From Mesorhizobium huakuii (GTDB taxonomy: Bacteria > Pseudomonadota > Alphaproteobacteria > Rhizobiales > Rhizobiaceae): a stretch of 64,000 nt of DNA. Below, in pieces: positions 43,086-55,186 of the stretch (the first letter of the stretch is position 1; each line of letters opens with the position of its first letter). The position numbers and the translations under genes were made by a program. The notes under the pieces were generated by a model. The model did not search any database, was not told where the DNA came from, and was given only the letters and a program-made list of their open reading frames with translations. The stretch spans positions 1-64,000 of the forward strand of contig NZ_BSNY01000043.1 in assembly GCF_030160235.1 (NCBI RefSeq), written 5' to 3'.

Positions 43086-44150
43086 GTGGGCATTCAGATC
43101 AGGAACGTGCAAAAGCGGTTCGGCGCCGTTACCGTCGTCAATGGAGTGTCGGTTGATATTGCCGATGGTGAGTTTTTCGTCATGCTGGGCGAGTCAGGCT
43201 GCGGGAAAACGACCACGCTGCGAATGGTCGCAGGGCTAGAATTGCCTACATCCGGCTCCATTCATATCAATGGCAAGGACGTGACCTTTGCAGAGCCCCG
43301 CCATCGCGACATCGCGATGGCATTCCAAGACTATGGGCTATACCCGAACATGACGGTTTTCGAGAACATCGCGTTTCCGTTGAAGATTCGTAAAGTGCCA
43401 CAGGCCGATCGCCGCAGAAAGGTCGAGGAAACGGCCGGTAGGCTCGGGATTGCCGATTACCTTAGCCGCAAGCCCTTTCAGCTTTCCGGTGGTCAACGGC
43501 AGCGCGTTTCGCTTGCTCGAGCTCTGGTTCGAAATCCCAAGGTCTTCCTTATGGATGAGCCGCTTTCGAATCTTGACGCTAAGCTTCGCGCAGTCATGAG
43601 GACTGAGATCAAGAAGCTTGTCTCCGACCTCGGGATCACGACTATCTATGTAACCCACGACCAGATCGAGGCTATGTCCATGGCCGATCGCATAGCGGTT
43701 ATGCGGAGAGGCGACATGGTACAGGTCGGATCACCGCTAGAGATCTATGACAGGCCCCTGACGCGCTTTGTGGCGGACTTTATGGGATCGCCACCTATGA
43801 ACCTTTTTCCTGCATCTCTGAAGACGCCAGGTCGTCCGACCTGTCAGATACAAGAATTTGTAGACTCTATTCCCGATGACGAGCAGGCTTTGATCGCGGG
43901 TAGACTGGATTCAACAGGTCAGTTCAGCGCCGGCATTCGACCTGAACATTTGAAGCTTGTCCAACCAGGTTCTGCTGGCTCCGCGCGTGCGGTCGTGGAT
44001 TTTGTCGAACCATTGGGTCAAACCACCAACGTATATCTGACGGCGGGAGAAACCCGTTTCATTGCGGTCACAGATCGATGCAATCGGCAGGTTGGTGATG
44101 TGGTTGGCGTGTACGCCCCGCCCGAATTCGTGCGTGTTATAGCCAACTAG
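43086..44150 (+). CDS. ABC transporter ATP-binding protein (UgpC/MalK type)
   Basis: This 354-residue ATPase has Walker A GESGCGKTT, signature LSGGQRQRVSLARA, Walker B VFLMDEPLSNLD, H-loop YVTHDQIEA and a C-terminal TOBE/MalK domain ending in GVYAPPEFVRVIAN. The start is a GTG at 43086 with AGAGGAG upstream; the open frame extends earlier only through the permease gene. A degraded C-terminal copy of the same gene is found at 55187-55419. An aldehyde dehydrogenase gene follows about 110 bp downstream. Confidence 0.9.
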   Translation: MGIQIRNVQKRFGAVTVVNGVSVDIADGEFFVMLGESGCGKTTTLRMVAGLELPTSGSIHINGKDVTFAEPRHRDIAMAFQDYGLYPNMTVFENIAFPLKIRKVPQADRRRKVEETAGRLGIADYLSRKPFQLSGGQRQRVSLARALVRNPKVFLMDEPLSNLDAKLRAVMRTEIKKLVSDLGITTIYVTHDQIEAMSMADRIAVMRRGDMVQVGSPLEIYDRPLTRFVADFMGSPPMNLFPASLKTPGRPTCQIQEFVDSIPDDEQALIAGRLDSTGQFSAGIRPEHLKLVQPGSAGSARAVVDFVEPLGQTTNVYLTAGETRFIAVTDRCNRQVGDVVGVYAPPEFVRVIAN

Positions 44151-44258
44151 CAGCGCTTTCTGTTCTCGGCGGGATGCATTCAGGCAGGTTGTCGAGGCAG
44201 CCGGCATTCCGACCTCTGACGATGACTTACTGGAATCGATTTCCGATGGAGGCCCATC

Positions 44259-45764
44259 TTGCTGCAGACTCAATCCCATCTTTCGCCCCGTATTTACGGC
44301 CACTTTATCGACGGCGTGCTGTCTGATCCCTCACAAACTTTGATCGACCGACATTCACCGGTGAACGGATCACTGCTTGCCCGCTTTTCGGCCGGCACGC
44401 CGAAAGATGTTGATGACGCCGTCTCGGCAGCGGTCAGAGCATTCCATCGCGAGGACTGGGCGCATCTCACCGGCTCCGCCCGCGCTAAATTGCTCAATAA
44501 ATTTGCCGACCTGATCGCTGACCATGCCGACCATCTCGTCCAGATGGAGGCGGAAGAGGCAGCTAAAGCGATAAAGATCTCCGTCCATGAACTGGCAATG
44601 GTTGTTGAAATGACCCGTTTTGCGGCCTCGCTTGCCATCACGGCGAAAGGTGAAGCGCATACGCAGTTGGGTCCTGGAGTACTTGGTCTCGTGACGAAAG
44701 AACCGTCCGGGGTCGTTGGAATGATCGTACCGTGGAACTTTCCCCTGGTCTGCCTTTTCCAGAAACTTCCCTACGCGCTCGCTGCTGGCTGCACTGTGGT
44801 CATCAAGCCATCGGAACTGACCTCCAGCACCGCCCTGGAAATCGCGAAGCTAGCGACGAAAGCCGGTATTCCTCCGGGTGTTATCAACGTTGTGACAGGC
44901 AACGGTGCGATCGTGGGTGAAGCTCTCACCGGCCACCCCGATGTTTCGATGATCTCGTTCACCGGATCCACTGCCGTCGGACGGCGGATCGGCGCAAAAT
45001 GTGGCGAGAGCGTAAAACGCGTTGCGTTGGAGCTTGGAGGAAAAGGTGCGAACATCGTGTTTGCCGATGCGGATCTCGACGCCGCACTGGATGGCATCCT
45101 TTTCGGTTTTGTCTTCAATCAGGGTGAGGTCTGCGCAGCCGGAGCGCGCTTGATCATTGAGGACAGCATTGCCGATGACTTCGTGTCGAAACTTGCGGAG
45201 CGTGCCAAGCTGATCAATGTCGGCCATCCGACGGATGAGCAGGCCGACATGAGTGCGCTTATTCACGAAAGCCACATGCACAAAGTCCTGGCTTATATTG
45301 CAGAAGGCCAAAAGGAAGGGGCTGTCGTGATTTGTGGCGGACAGCGTCTTCGCGGCCAGGAGTACGATGACGGCTATTTCATTGGTCCGACAATCCTGAC
45401 TGAAGTCACGGCAGACATGCGAGTTTTCCGAGAGGAGATATTTGGACCGGTTCTATGCGTCACAAGGTTCAAAAGCCTGGAGGAGGCAATTAACCTTGCC
45501 AATCTCACCGAATATGGGTTGGCAAACGGCGTGTGGAGCAAGGACATCGACAAGGTTCTTCTGACCACGCGGAAGCTGAAATCGGGGACCGTTTTTGCCA
45601 ACACCTATCTGGAGGGGGCCGTGCAGCTGCCGCAAGGTGGCGTCAAGCAAAGCGGTTTCGGCCGTGAGAACGGCCTGGACGCGCTTCATGAATACATGGA
45701 GACCAAGCAGACCTACGTGAAGCTAGGCCCACGTCTACCAATCCTTGCCCACACCATCGCGTAA
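44259..45764 (+). CDS. Aldehyde dehydrogenase
   Basis: This 501-residue NAD(P)-dependent ALDH oxidises an aldehyde to the acid. It has the IVPWNFPL motif, the general base Glu in LELGGKGANIVF, and the catalytic Cys in FNQGEVCAAGARL. It begins with TTG preceded by GGAGG at 6 bp. It belongs to the ABC operon and would take the aldehyde made by the GMC dehydrogenase. Its N-terminal half is duplicated in degraded form at 55448-55850, also beside a copy of the ATPase end. Confidence 0.9.
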   Translation: MLQTQSHLSPRIYGHFIDGVLSDPSQTLIDRHSPVNGSLLARFSAGTPKDVDDAVSAAVRAFHREDWAHLTGSARAKLLNKFADLIADHADHLVQMEAEEAAKAIKISVHELAMVVEMTRFAASLAITAKGEAHTQLGPGVLGLVTKEPSGVVGMIVPWNFPLVCLFQKLPYALAAGCTVVIKPSELTSSTALEIAKLATKAGIPPGVINVVTGNGAIVGEALTGHPDVSMISFTGSTAVGRRIGAKCGESVKRVALELGGKGANIVFADADLDAALDGILFGFVFNQGEVCAAGARLIIEDSIADDFVSKLAERAKLINVGHPTDEQADMSALIHESHMHKVLAYIAEGQKEGAVVICGGQRLRGQEYDDGYFIGPTILTEVTADMRVFREEIFGPVLCVTRFKSLEEAINLANLTEYGLANGVWSKDIDKVLLTTRKLKSGTVFANTYLEGAVQLPQGGVKQSGFGRENGLDALHEYMETKQTYVKLGPRLPILAHTIA

Positions 45765-45782
45765 TTCTTCGGAGGATCTGTT

Positions 45783-46592
45783 TTGCCAAACGATAGAAGG
45801 CGCATCGCGGTTATTGGTTTTGGAGCGATGGTACGCAGCTTGCAGGCGTCGTTTCGCAGGTCTGGCAATCATTTTGAAGTTGCAGCGACGCTGGTTCCTA
45901 GGGAGTTCGCCCCGGCGCCGAGCGAACTGGGCGGGGTGAGGCTCTTCAATGATGTTGCGGACCTGATCGACTGGCATCCCTCACTCGTTGTTGAATGCGC
46001 GAGTCACGACGCTGTCCGTGACTTCGTTCCCGCGTTGTTGCGAAAAGGAATCGACACCATCATCGTTTCCGTGGGCAGTCTGAGTGACAAGACGCTGCTG
46101 GACAGCCTTGAAGCCGCCGCGACAAAGGGAGGTAGTCGCCTAACTGCAGTATCAGGTGCCATTGGGGGTCTTGATGTCCTGAGATCCGCAAGAAGCGCGG
46201 GACTAAGCTCCGTCGCTTATACCGGAACCAAACCTCCCAACGCCTGGACGGGTACACCGGCAGCGGATGCAGTTGACTTGGCGTCTCTTAGCCAGCCGAC
46301 AGTAATATATAAAGGCAATGCAGAGCAGGCTGCACGACTTTATCCCAAAAACGCTAATGTGACCGCCGCGGTGGCCCTCGCTGGCATCGGCTTCGAGGCA
46401 ACCAGCGTCGTGCTAATTGCAGACCCTGACGCGACTACGAACCTCCATCGAGTAGAGGCGACGGGTGCTTTTGGCAGTTTCTCGATTGAGCTTCAAAACA
46501 AGCCTTTGCCTGATAACCCAAAAACATCCTGGTTGGCGGCTTTAAGCATCGAAGAAGCCATTGTTCGGCACTTTAGAGCGATCGATGTTTAG
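45783..46592 (+). CDS. Aspartate dehydrogenase-like protein (DUF108/NadX family)
   Basis: This 269-residue NAD(P) enzyme has the Rossmann start RRIAVIGFGAMVRSLQ and the conserved YPKNANVTAAVALAG with NPKTSWLAAL near the end, as in aspartate dehydrogenases. It starts at TTG with GGAGG 7 bp upstream and follows the ALDH gene by 18 bp. In a catabolic operon it probably does not make NAD; similar proteins occur in aromatic and amino acid catabolic clusters, and the real substrate is unknown. Confidence 0.82.
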   Translation: MPNDRRRIAVIGFGAMVRSLQASFRRSGNHFEVAATLVPREFAPAPSELGGVRLFNDVADLIDWHPSLVVECASHDAVRDFVPALLRKGIDTIIVSVGSLSDKTLLDSLEAAATKGGSRLTAVSGAIGGLDVLRSARSAGLSSVAYTGTKPPNAWTGTPAADAVDLASLSQPTVIYKGNAEQAARLYPKNANVTAAVALAGIGFEATSVVLIADPDATTNLHRVEATGAFGSFSIELQNKPLPDNPKTSWLAALSIEEAIVRHFRAIDV

Positions 46593-46671
46593 CCAGCTCG
46601 GCTTGTCCTTGTCGATCGAGTACGTCATCGGGCGAAGCTTTCAGTGCGCAAGAAAGTATTGAGGGAACTCA

Positions 46672-47421
46672 ATGAAGATATTGGTCCCCGTCAAGCGGGT
46701 AGTTGACTACAACGTAAAGATCCGCGTCAAGCCGGATGGCTCGGGCGTCGATCTGACCAACGTGAAGATGTCGATGAACCCGTTCGACGAGATTTCGGTC
46801 GAAGAAGCGCTTCGTCTGAAGGAAGCCGGCAAGGCCGACGAAGTGGTTGTCGTGTCGATCGGCCCGCCCAAGGCCGAGGAGACACTGCGCACCGCGCTCG
46901 CCATGGGCGCTGACCGGGCAATCCTGGTCGAGACCGAAGATCAGGTGGAGCCGTTGGCGGTTGCCAAGATCCTCAGGGGTATCGCCGATGCCGAAAAGCC
47001 TGGCCTGATCATTGTCGGCAAGCAAGCGATCGACGACGACTCGAACCAGACTGGCCAGATGCTGGCCGCCCTCCTCGGTTGGGTCCAGGCGACCTTCGCC
47101 TCGAAGATCGAGATCGGCGATGGCAAGGCAACCGTGACCCGGGAAGTCGATGGCGGCCTGCAGACGATCGACATCAAGATGCCGGCGGTTGTCACGACTG
47201 ACCTGCGCCTGAACGAACCACGTTACGCCTCGCTGCCCAACATTATGAAGGCCAAGAAGAAGCCGCTCGACAAGAAGTCGCCAGCCGATTTCGGCATCGA
47301 TACTGCAGCCCGCCTCAAGGTTCTGAAGACGGAGGAGCCGCGTGGCCGCGAGGCCGGCATCAAGGTCAAGTCGGTTGCCGAGCTCATCGACAAGCTGAAA
47401 AACGAAGCCGGCGTCCTCTAA
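46672..47421 (+). CDS. etfB: Electron transfer flavoprotein subunit beta
   Basis: This is the 249-residue small subunit of ETF, which takes electrons from acyl-CoA and amine dehydrogenases to the quinone pool. It shows [35 protein letters not shown], the AMP-binding loop [13 protein letters not shown] and a final EAGVL. It is closely like the housekeeping rhizobial protein. It lies in front of etfA with a 23-bp gap. In this context it may accept electrons from the DAO-type or other flavoenzymes of the region. Confidence 0.93.
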   Translation: MKILVPVKRVVDYNVKIRVKPDGSGVDLTNVKMSMNPFDEISVEEALRLKEAGKADEVVVVSIGPPKAEETLRTALAMGADRAILVETEDQVEPLAVAKILRGIADAEKPGLIIVGKQAIDDDSNQTGQMLAALLGWVQATFASKIEIGDGKATVTREVDGGLQTIDIKMPAVVTTDLRLNEPRYASLPNIMKAKKKPLDKKSPADFGIDTAARLKVLKTEEPRGREAGIKVKSVAELIDKLKNEAGVL

Positions 47422-47444
47422 GGTCCCGAAAACGAGATTTCATC

Positions 47445-48383
47445 ATGCCTATTCTTCTTCTGGCTGATCACGACAACGCCACCCTGTCCGACCTGACCGC
47501 AAAGGCGCTGACAGCCGCTTCCAAGATCGGCGGCGATGTGCATGTGCTGGTTGCCGGCAAGGGCGCCAAGGCTGCCGCCGATGCAGCTGCAAAGCTATCC
47601 GGCGTTTCGAAGGTACTGCTTGCCGAGGGCGACGATCTTGCCAACAATCTCGCGGAGCCCTTGGCAGCCCTCATCGTCTCGCTCGCCGGCACTTACGATA
47701 CCATCATCTCGGCCGCCACCTCGGTCGGCAAGAACGTACTTCCGCGCGTGGCGGGCCTGCTCGACGTCGCGCAGATCTCCGAGATCATCGAAGTCGTTTC
47801 GGCCGATACTTTCAAGCGTCCGATCTACGCCGGCAATGCCATCCAGACCGTGCAAGTAGCCGGCGCCAAGAGGATCATAACCGTGCGTACCTCTTCATTT
47901 GCCCCCGCCGCCTCCCAAGGCCCCCTTGCTGCCGTTGAGAAAATCTCAACGGCAGCTCTTTCTTCTTCTCTCTCGGCATTCGTTAAGGATGAACTGTCAA
48001 CATCGGATCGACCTGAACTGACCTCCGCCAAAATCATTATTTCCGGCGGCCGTGCACTCGGCTCCGCGGAGAAGTTCGAGGAAGTCATTCTTCCCGTCGC
48101 CGACAAGCTCGGTGCCGCCGTCGGCGCTTCGCGCGCGGCGGTCGATGCGGGTTACGCGCCGAACGACTGGCAGGTCGGCCAGACCGGCAAGGTCGTCGCC
48201 CCGGAACTCTACATCGCCTGTGGCATCTCGGGTGCCATCCAGCACCTCGCCGGCATGAAGGATTCGAAGGTCATCGTCGCCATCAATAAGGATGAGGAAG
48301 CCCCGATCTTCCAAGTCGCCGACTACGGTCTCGTCGCTGGCCTCTTCGAGGCCCTACCGGAGCTGGAAAAAGGGCTTCGATAG
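47445..48383 (+). CDS. etfA: Electron transfer flavoprotein subunit alpha
   Basis: This is the 312-residue large subunit of ETF with the C-terminal FAD domain: [37 protein letters not shown], and [16 protein letters not shown]. The central segment around residues 155-185 (about [20 protein letters not shown]) is less standard. It coincides with a perfect 13-bp DNA hairpin at 47928-47956. The downstream gene often found in rhizobia (a hydroxybutyryl-CoA dehydrogenase) is absent, and the region ends in a spacer. Confidence 0.92.
   Translation: MPILLLADHDNATLSDLTAKALTAASKIGGDVHVLVAGKGAKAAADAAAKLSGVSKVLLAEGDDLANNLAEPLAALIVSLAGTYDTIISAATSVGKNVLPRVAGLLDVAQISEIIEVVSADTFKRPIYAGNAIQTVQVAGAKRIITVRTSSFAPAASQGPLAAVEKISTAALSSSLSAFVKDELSTSDRPELTSAKIIISGGRALGSAEKFEEVILPVADKLGAAVGASRAAVDAGYAPNDWQVGQTGKVVAPELYIACGISGAIQHLAGMKDSKVIVAINKDEEAPIFQVADYGLVAGLFEALPELEKGLR
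47928..47956 (+). other. Perfect hairpin inside etfA
   Basis: Arms GCTGCCGTTGAGA (47928-47940) and its exact complement (47944-47956) enclose a 3-base AAA loop, followed by a pyrimidine-rich run. It has the shape of a terminator but lies inside the coding frame and spans the divergent part of EtfA. It could be an insertion scar or an mRNA structure. Confidence 0.5.
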
Positions 48384-48654
48384 AAACGTGCTGGACTTCT
48401 TTCAAGACACGCATGACTGCTTAGCAAAAGTCTGGAGAGAGCGATGGATACGAGCCTCGCATCCACGTGAAAGTCTCACTCGCTCGCCGTCCAATAGAGT
48501 CTGCCGCGCCGCCTGACATTCGCGTCCGGTCCAGGAGCGGCTGCTTGGCAAGCTGAAGCCTCTGTCGTCCATCGAACCTCGGCTGCCAGCGCCGCTCACC
48601 ACCTTGAAACGTCGAGGTTAGGCTTCGGGTGGTATCTGCACCCTCCCTTGACGC

Positions 48655-49623
48655 TTAAATCTGATCGACGGGCAGGGCTTGTTCGGCGATCGGGCCTTTG
48701 GTTGCCAGCCGACGAAAAGCGATTGGCGATAGGCCCGTGTTCGTAGTGAAAAATCGAGTGAAGTAAGCCGCATCATCATACCCGAGCGTAAAAGAAATTT
48801 CCTTTACGCTCAAGTTTGTATTCGCTAAATACGAACGAGCCTGCTCCAAACTGCGCGCCTTTATATTTGAGTGTACGGTTTTACCGGTTGCTTGAACGGA
48901 GACCTTATTTAGATTTGAAAACGACATGTTCATTCGGTCAGCATAAAATTGCACATTTTTATGAGTTTTATAATATCTGTCGATAAGTTGCGACAATATT
49001 TCAATCTTACTTTTCCCTGCCGGATCGGCGGTATCGGTCGTTTTAACGCCGAACTGAAGCACGTTCCTTTCAGAAACAATCCTTAGAAATTCAACCATAA
49101 AAGAAAGGACTGCTGCTTCTCGTGCTATTATATAGGGATATGTCTCCGTGCTGTGCTCGTATATAACGCGTTCTATTGCCATCAAGATCTCTGGATTTCG
49201 ATCTCTTTCGATCTGTTCGATGATGGTTATATGTTTGACCAAATCACTGGCGAGAAATCCCTTCTGAGCTAGTCGATCAAAATACGCAGTGCTAATTGTT
49301 ATTACATGGCCAAACGTTTTCGTATCGATGTAGGAGTAGAAACCATGCTCCAGATTCGGCGGGATCATAACAAGGCTATTGCTGCCAAAATGATGCTGTC
49401 CGTCTGGATATATAAGCGTTGATCGCCCCTCGGAAATATAGACGAATTGATACAGATCGACATGCACATGCAAGTCGATATTTGACATTAGGTTGTTACT
49501 TCTAACGAGAATCGACTCGGCATTTGAGAAGATTGATCGACCAAACTCAGGGCTCTCGCCGTAGAGAGAATAGGCTGGCGCGCGGCTTGAGCCATTTACA
49601 CGCGGCTTCGTTGTTTTCTGCAT
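48655..49623 (-). CDS. AraC-family regulator (PobR-like by position)
   Basis: This 322-residue regulator has an N-terminal cupin-like sensor (HVHVDLYQFVYISEGRSTLI) and C-terminal AraC helix-turn-helix domains, including FYADRMNMSFSNLNKVSVQA and LSVKEISFTLGYDDAAYFTRFF. It diverges from pcaD across about 300 bp containing one copy of the shared motif. PobR of Agrobacterium is an AraC-type activator of pobA, so aromatic sensing is plausible. The gene is visibly more A+T-rich than its neighbours, suggesting separate acquisition. It is the leading candidate to bind all five motif copies. Confidence 0.88.
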   Translation of the reverse strand: MQKTTKPRVNGSSRAPAYSLYGESPEFGRSIFSNAESILVRSNNLMSNIDLHVHVDLYQFVYISEGRSTLIYPDGQHHFGSNSLVMIPPNLEHGFYSYIDTKTFGHVITISTAYFDRLAQKGFLASDLVKHITIIEQIERDRNPEILMAIERVIYEHSTETYPYIIAREAAVLSFMVEFLRIVSERNVLQFGVKTTDTADPAGKSKIEILSQLIDRYYKTHKNVQFYADRMNMSFSNLNKVSVQATGKTVHSNIKARSLEQARSYLANTNLSVKEISFTLGYDDAAYFTRFFTTNTGLSPIAFRRLATKGPIAEQALPVDQI

Positions 49624-49675
49624 CGCGGATCACCTCTCAAATCTCAAACTCCAGCATTGCGGGAATGAGGAGAAT

Positions 49676-49705
49676 GTCCAACATGATGTTGGATATTACC
49701 ATTGC
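49676..49705. promoter_or_regulatory. Shared catabolic motif, copy C (between araC-type gene and pcaD)
   Basis: GTCCA at 49676-49680, then TTGGATATTACCATTGC at 49689-49705. The first half, TCCAACATGATGTTGGA (49677-49693), is a perfect inverted repeat around a central G, the most symmetrical of the five copies. It lies about 55 bp upstream of the AraC start and 220 bp before pcaD, fitting control of both. Confidence 0.75.
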
Positions 49706-49925
49706 CCGCTTTGAGCGAAAGTGATTTCTTCAACTCAGGCATGGATTGAATGGCTACGACTTACGCAACTTTTGATTGTGTATGGTCGACGCTTCAATAC
49801 ACCCGTGAAGCATGTCCTGCGGGCTCCACCGAGTATCCAGGGTGGCCGAAGACGGAGGGCCGCTTGGGGAGACCGGGCGGAAACGGGCATCGCGTTTGTG
49901 CAATGTGGGGAGGAGGACCGAAGTC

Positions 49926-50735
49926 GTGCCATTTGACACCATCGGCGGCATCACGCTGCACCATCGCCACATCAAGGCGGCTGGCAACGGGGGCCCGATC
50001 GTGTTCATCAATTCGCTCGGCACCGACTTCCGCATCTGGGACCAGATCCTGTCGAACCTGGACGGGGAAATGCCGCTGCTGGTCTACGACAAGCGCGGCC
50101 ACGGGCTCTCCAATAGCGGCGACATCAGGTCGATCGACGATCATGTCGAGGATCTCTCGGGGCTCATCGATCATTTCGGCTTGAAGAAGGTCGTGTTGTG
50201 CGGCCTGTCGGTCGGCGGTCTGATCGCGCAAGGGTTTTACATCAGGCACCCTGACATGGTCCAAGGCTTGATCTTGTGCGACACGGCACACAAGATCGGT
50301 ACGCCCGAGAGCTGGAACGCGCGGATTTCGGCCGTCGAGCGCGACGGCATCGAGGCGATCGCAGACGGCGTAATGAAAGTGTGGTTCACGCCGAATTTCC
50401 ATGACGCGCGCGCTGCCGACCTTGCTGGATACCGCAACATGCTGACCAGGCAGGCGCTGCCTGGCTATGTCAAAACCTGCATGGCGGTCCGCGACGCTGA
50501 TTTCACCCACGCGACACACCGCATCGCCATACCGACGCTCTGCGTCGCTGGCGACCAGGATGGCTCCACGCCTCCCGATCTTGTTCGCTCGTTGGCCGAG
50601 ATGATCCCCGGTGCGCGCTTCGAGATCATCCGCGAAGCCGGACACATTCCCTGCGTCGAACAGCCTGAAGCACTGACCGCCTTGATCCGCGATTTTGTCG
50701 CATCGCTTGCCCCTGGAGCAGAAACCCATGGATGA
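49926..50735 (+). CDS. pcaD: 3-oxoadipate enol-lactonase
   Basis: This 269-residue alpha/beta hydrolase opens 3-oxoadipate enol-lactone to 3-oxoadipate. The nucleophile serine is in GLSVGG (about residue 95), the acid in AGDQDGSTPP, and the His in EAGHIPCVEQP. The GTG start at 49926 has GGAGGA about 8 bp upstream; the frame further upstream is not family-like. It leads the pca operon and overlaps pcaC by eight bases. Confidence 0.93.
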   Translation: MPFDTIGGITLHHRHIKAAGNGGPIVFINSLGTDFRIWDQILSNLDGEMPLLVYDKRGHGLSNSGDIRSIDDHVEDLSGLIDHFGLKKVVLCGLSVGGLIAQGFYIRHPDMVQGLILCDTAHKIGTPESWNARISAVERDGIEAIADGVMKVWFTPNFHDARAADLAGYRNMLTRQALPGYVKTCMAVRDADFTHATHRIAIPTLCVAGDQDGSTPPDLVRSLAEMIPGARFEIIREAGHIPCVEQPEALTALIRDFVASLAPGAETHG

Positions 50736-51141
50736 AGTCCCCGGCAACTCAGCCAGATATCGCAGTGGCCTCGCAATCCGTCGGTCCGTGCTCGGCGACC
50801 GCCATGTCGACCGAGCCGCGAATGCCGCCACTGATTTCGACCGGCCTTTCCAGAGCCTGATCACCGAGGCGGCTTGGGGAACCGTGTGGGCGCGACCTGG
50901 TCTGTCCAGGCGCGAGCGCTCGATCGTGACGTTGGCGCTGCTGGCGGCGCTCGGTCACGATGAAGAGGTCGCCATGCATGTGCGCGCCACCGCCAACACC
51001 GGGGCGTCACGCGACGATATCTGCGAAGCGTTCCTGCATGTCGGGATCTATGCCGGCGTACCGGCGGCCAACCGTGCCTTCAAGATCGCCAAGGGGGTAT
51101 TTTCGGAAATGGACGAAAGCCAGGATGTCAATGTCCGCTAA
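50728..51141 (+). CDS. pcaC: 4-carboxymuconolactone decarboxylase
   Basis: This 137-residue protein decarboxylates 4-carboxymuconolactone to the enol-lactone. The family motif is [23 protein letters not shown], followed by [17 protein letters not shown] and [13 protein letters not shown]. It overlaps pcaD at its start and pcaH at its end. The gene order D-C-H-G-B is that of rhizobia and Agrobacterium. Confidence 0.94.
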   Translation: MDEVPGNSARYRSGLAIRRSVLGDRHVDRAANAATDFDRPFQSLITEAAWGTVWARPGLSRRERSIVTLALLAALGHDEEVAMHVRATANTGASRDDICEAFLHVGIYAGVPAANRAFKIAKGVFSEMDESQDVNVR

Positions 51142-51886
51142 CCCCGGTTCGAACCGGACGCCGGAGACCGGCGCCTTCTTCCAGCGCGACCGGACATGGC
51201 ATCCGCCCGCACTGACGCCGGGCTACAAGAGTTCGGTGCTGCGCTCGCCGCAAAAGGCGCTTTTGTCCTTCGACAACACGCTTTCGGAAATAGCCGGACC
51301 GGTCTTCGGCCACGCCATGCTAGGCGAACTCGACGCCGACCTGATCCACAATTTCGCCAGGCCGGGCGAGAGCGCCATCGGTGAGCGCATCATCGTCCAT
51401 GGGCGGGTGCTCGACGAGCGCGGCGTTGGCGTTGCCGGCGTGCTCATCGAATTCTGGCAGGCCAATGCCGGCGGCCGCTACCGCCACAAGAAGGACGGCT
51501 ATCTGGCCCCGCTCGACCCGAATTTCGGCGGCTGCGGCCGCACCATCACCGATGAGCGCGGCTTCTATGCTTTCCGCACCGTCAAACCCGGCCCCTATCC
51601 CTGGCCGAACGGTCCCAATGACTGGCGCCCGGCGCATATCCATTTCTCGGTTTTCGGCCATGGCTTTGCCCAGCGGCTGATCACGCAGATGTATTTCGAG
51701 GGTGATCCGCTGATCTGGAAATGCCCGATCGTGCGCGGCATCGCCGACAAGGCGGCCATCGAGGCGCTGACGGCCATTCTCGACACGCAGGCGACAATCC
51801 CGATGGATGCGCTCGCCTACAAGTTCGACATCGTGCTGCGTGGCCGGCGCTCGTCGCTGTTCGAAAACCGGCTGGAGGGCAATTGA
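51125..51886 (+). CDS. pcaH: Protocatechuate 3,4-dioxygenase beta subunit
   Basis: This 253-residue iron-binding subunit performs intradiol cleavage of protocatechuate to 3-carboxymuconate. The four iron ligands are visible: Tyr in [11 protein letters not shown], Tyr in KPGPYPW, and two His in [11 protein letters not shown]. The ATG at 51125 overlaps pcaC by 17 bases, and ATG 51131 is an alternative. The TGA stop overlaps the pcaG start by one base. Confidence 0.95.
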   Translation: MSMSANPGSNRTPETGAFFQRDRTWHPPALTPGYKSSVLRSPQKALLSFDNTLSEIAGPVFGHAMLGELDADLIHNFARPGESAIGERIIVHGRVLDERGVGVAGVLIEFWQANAGGRYRHKKDGYLAPLDPNFGGCGRTITDERGFYAFRTVKPGPYPWPNGPNDWRPAHIHFSVFGHGFAQRLITQMYFEGDPLIWKCPIVRGIADKAAIEALTAILDTQATIPMDALAYKFDIVLRGRRSSLFENRLEGN

Positions 51887-52500
51887 TGGCGCAATCGCTC
51901 GACCGGCTCAGGGAGAGCCCCTCGCAGACCGCGGGCCCTTACGTCCATATCGGACTGACGCCGAATTTCTGCGGCATTAGCGGCGTCTATGCGACCGACC
52001 TCGGCGCTACCATGGTCAACGACAAGACCAAGGGCGAGCGGATCGGTCTCAAGATCCGGGTGCTCGACGGCACCGGCACGCCGCTCAAGGATGCGTTGAT
52101 CGAGATCTGGCAAGCGGATGCGGACGGGCTGTACAATTCGCCCGCCGAATTGCGCGGTGCCGCCGATCCGAATTTCCAGGGCTGGGGCCGCTGCCCGACC
52201 GACATGGAGACGGGCCTATGCGATTTCGAAACGATCAAGCCCGGCCGCGTGCCGTACCAGGACGGGCGACTGATGGCGCCGCATGTCAGCCTTTGGATCG
52301 TCGCTCGTGGCATCAACATCGGCCTGCAGACGCGGCTGTATTTTTCCGATGAGGCGCAGGCCAATGCGCAGGATCCTATCCTGGCGCGCATTGAGCACCG
52401 CGTTCGCGTGCCGACACTGATCGCCGAGCGCCAGGACAACACTTACGTCTTCGACGTCCATCTCCAGGGCGACAAGGAGACGGTCTTCTTCGACAGCTGA
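51886..52500 (+). CDS. pcaG: Protocatechuate 3,4-dioxygenase alpha subunit
   Basis: This 204-residue structural partner of PcaH shares its fold (SPSQTAGPYVHIGL, IEIWQADADGLYNSP, GWGRCPTDMETGLCDFETIKPG) but lacks the full iron-ligand set, as usual. It has the conserved LYFSDEAQANAQDP. It starts one base into the pcaH stop and is followed 8 bp later by pcaB. Confidence 0.95.
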   Translation: MAQSLDRLRESPSQTAGPYVHIGLTPNFCGISGVYATDLGATMVNDKTKGERIGLKIRVLDGTGTPLKDALIEIWQADADGLYNSPAELRGAADPNFQGWGRCPTDMETGLCDFETIKPGRVPYQDGRLMAPHVSLWIVARGINIGLQTRLYFSDEAQANAQDPILARIEHRVRVPTLIAERQDNTYVFDVHLQGDKETVFFDS

Positions 52501-52508
52501 CCGGCACC

Positions 52509-54733
<2,225 letters not shown>

Positions 54734-55186
54734 GGTGTGCCGATATTCAGGTGAGGCCGGCCTGCAATGGAGGCTATTTGCGCGTCGGGTGCTGACATGT
54801 GGACGTATTTGGACCCGCCCTATTGCTATAGAGCGGCTGGATCGGGAACGTTGGTTATGACTGCAGACGTATATCAGGCTTCCTGATGCGGCTGGACAAC
54901 GTGTCGCCCGAGCCCGATCGATTTTCGCGCGCTTCCACCCACTGGCTCCTAGACACCTGGAGCCATCTCAGCCAGTTCATGACGCGCCATCCGGCGACAC
55001 CATCGCCACCGGGACACGCTCCTCGTCGGGCCGGGCATGGAGGCTCTTGAGCACATTGTCCAAGCCTTAGCTGGATTTTACCATTGTTGCCGGCAATGGA
55101 TGGTGAGCATGTCGCGACACAGGATATGTCGTCGCACACTTTTTCGGAGATACAGTGTCGCGATCGTTTTTTTGCTTGAGACGCGC
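54734..55186. other. Spacer after pobA with the shared motif, no gene
   Basis: No coding sequence is supported. The stretch from 55060 to 55099 carries the shared motif copy D plus CCATTG...CAATGG arms (55081-55099). Short open frames here have no ribosome binding site or similarity. Confidence 0.55.
55058..55087. promoter_or_regulatory. Shared catabolic motif, copy D (before the decayed operon)
   Basis: GTCCA at 55059-55063 and CTGGATTTTACCATTGT at 55071-55087. The 16 bases TGGATTTTACCATTGT are identical to copies B and E. It lies about 100 bp before the remnant of an ABC ATPase gene, the same relative position as copy B has to the intact ABC operon. Confidence 0.75.
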
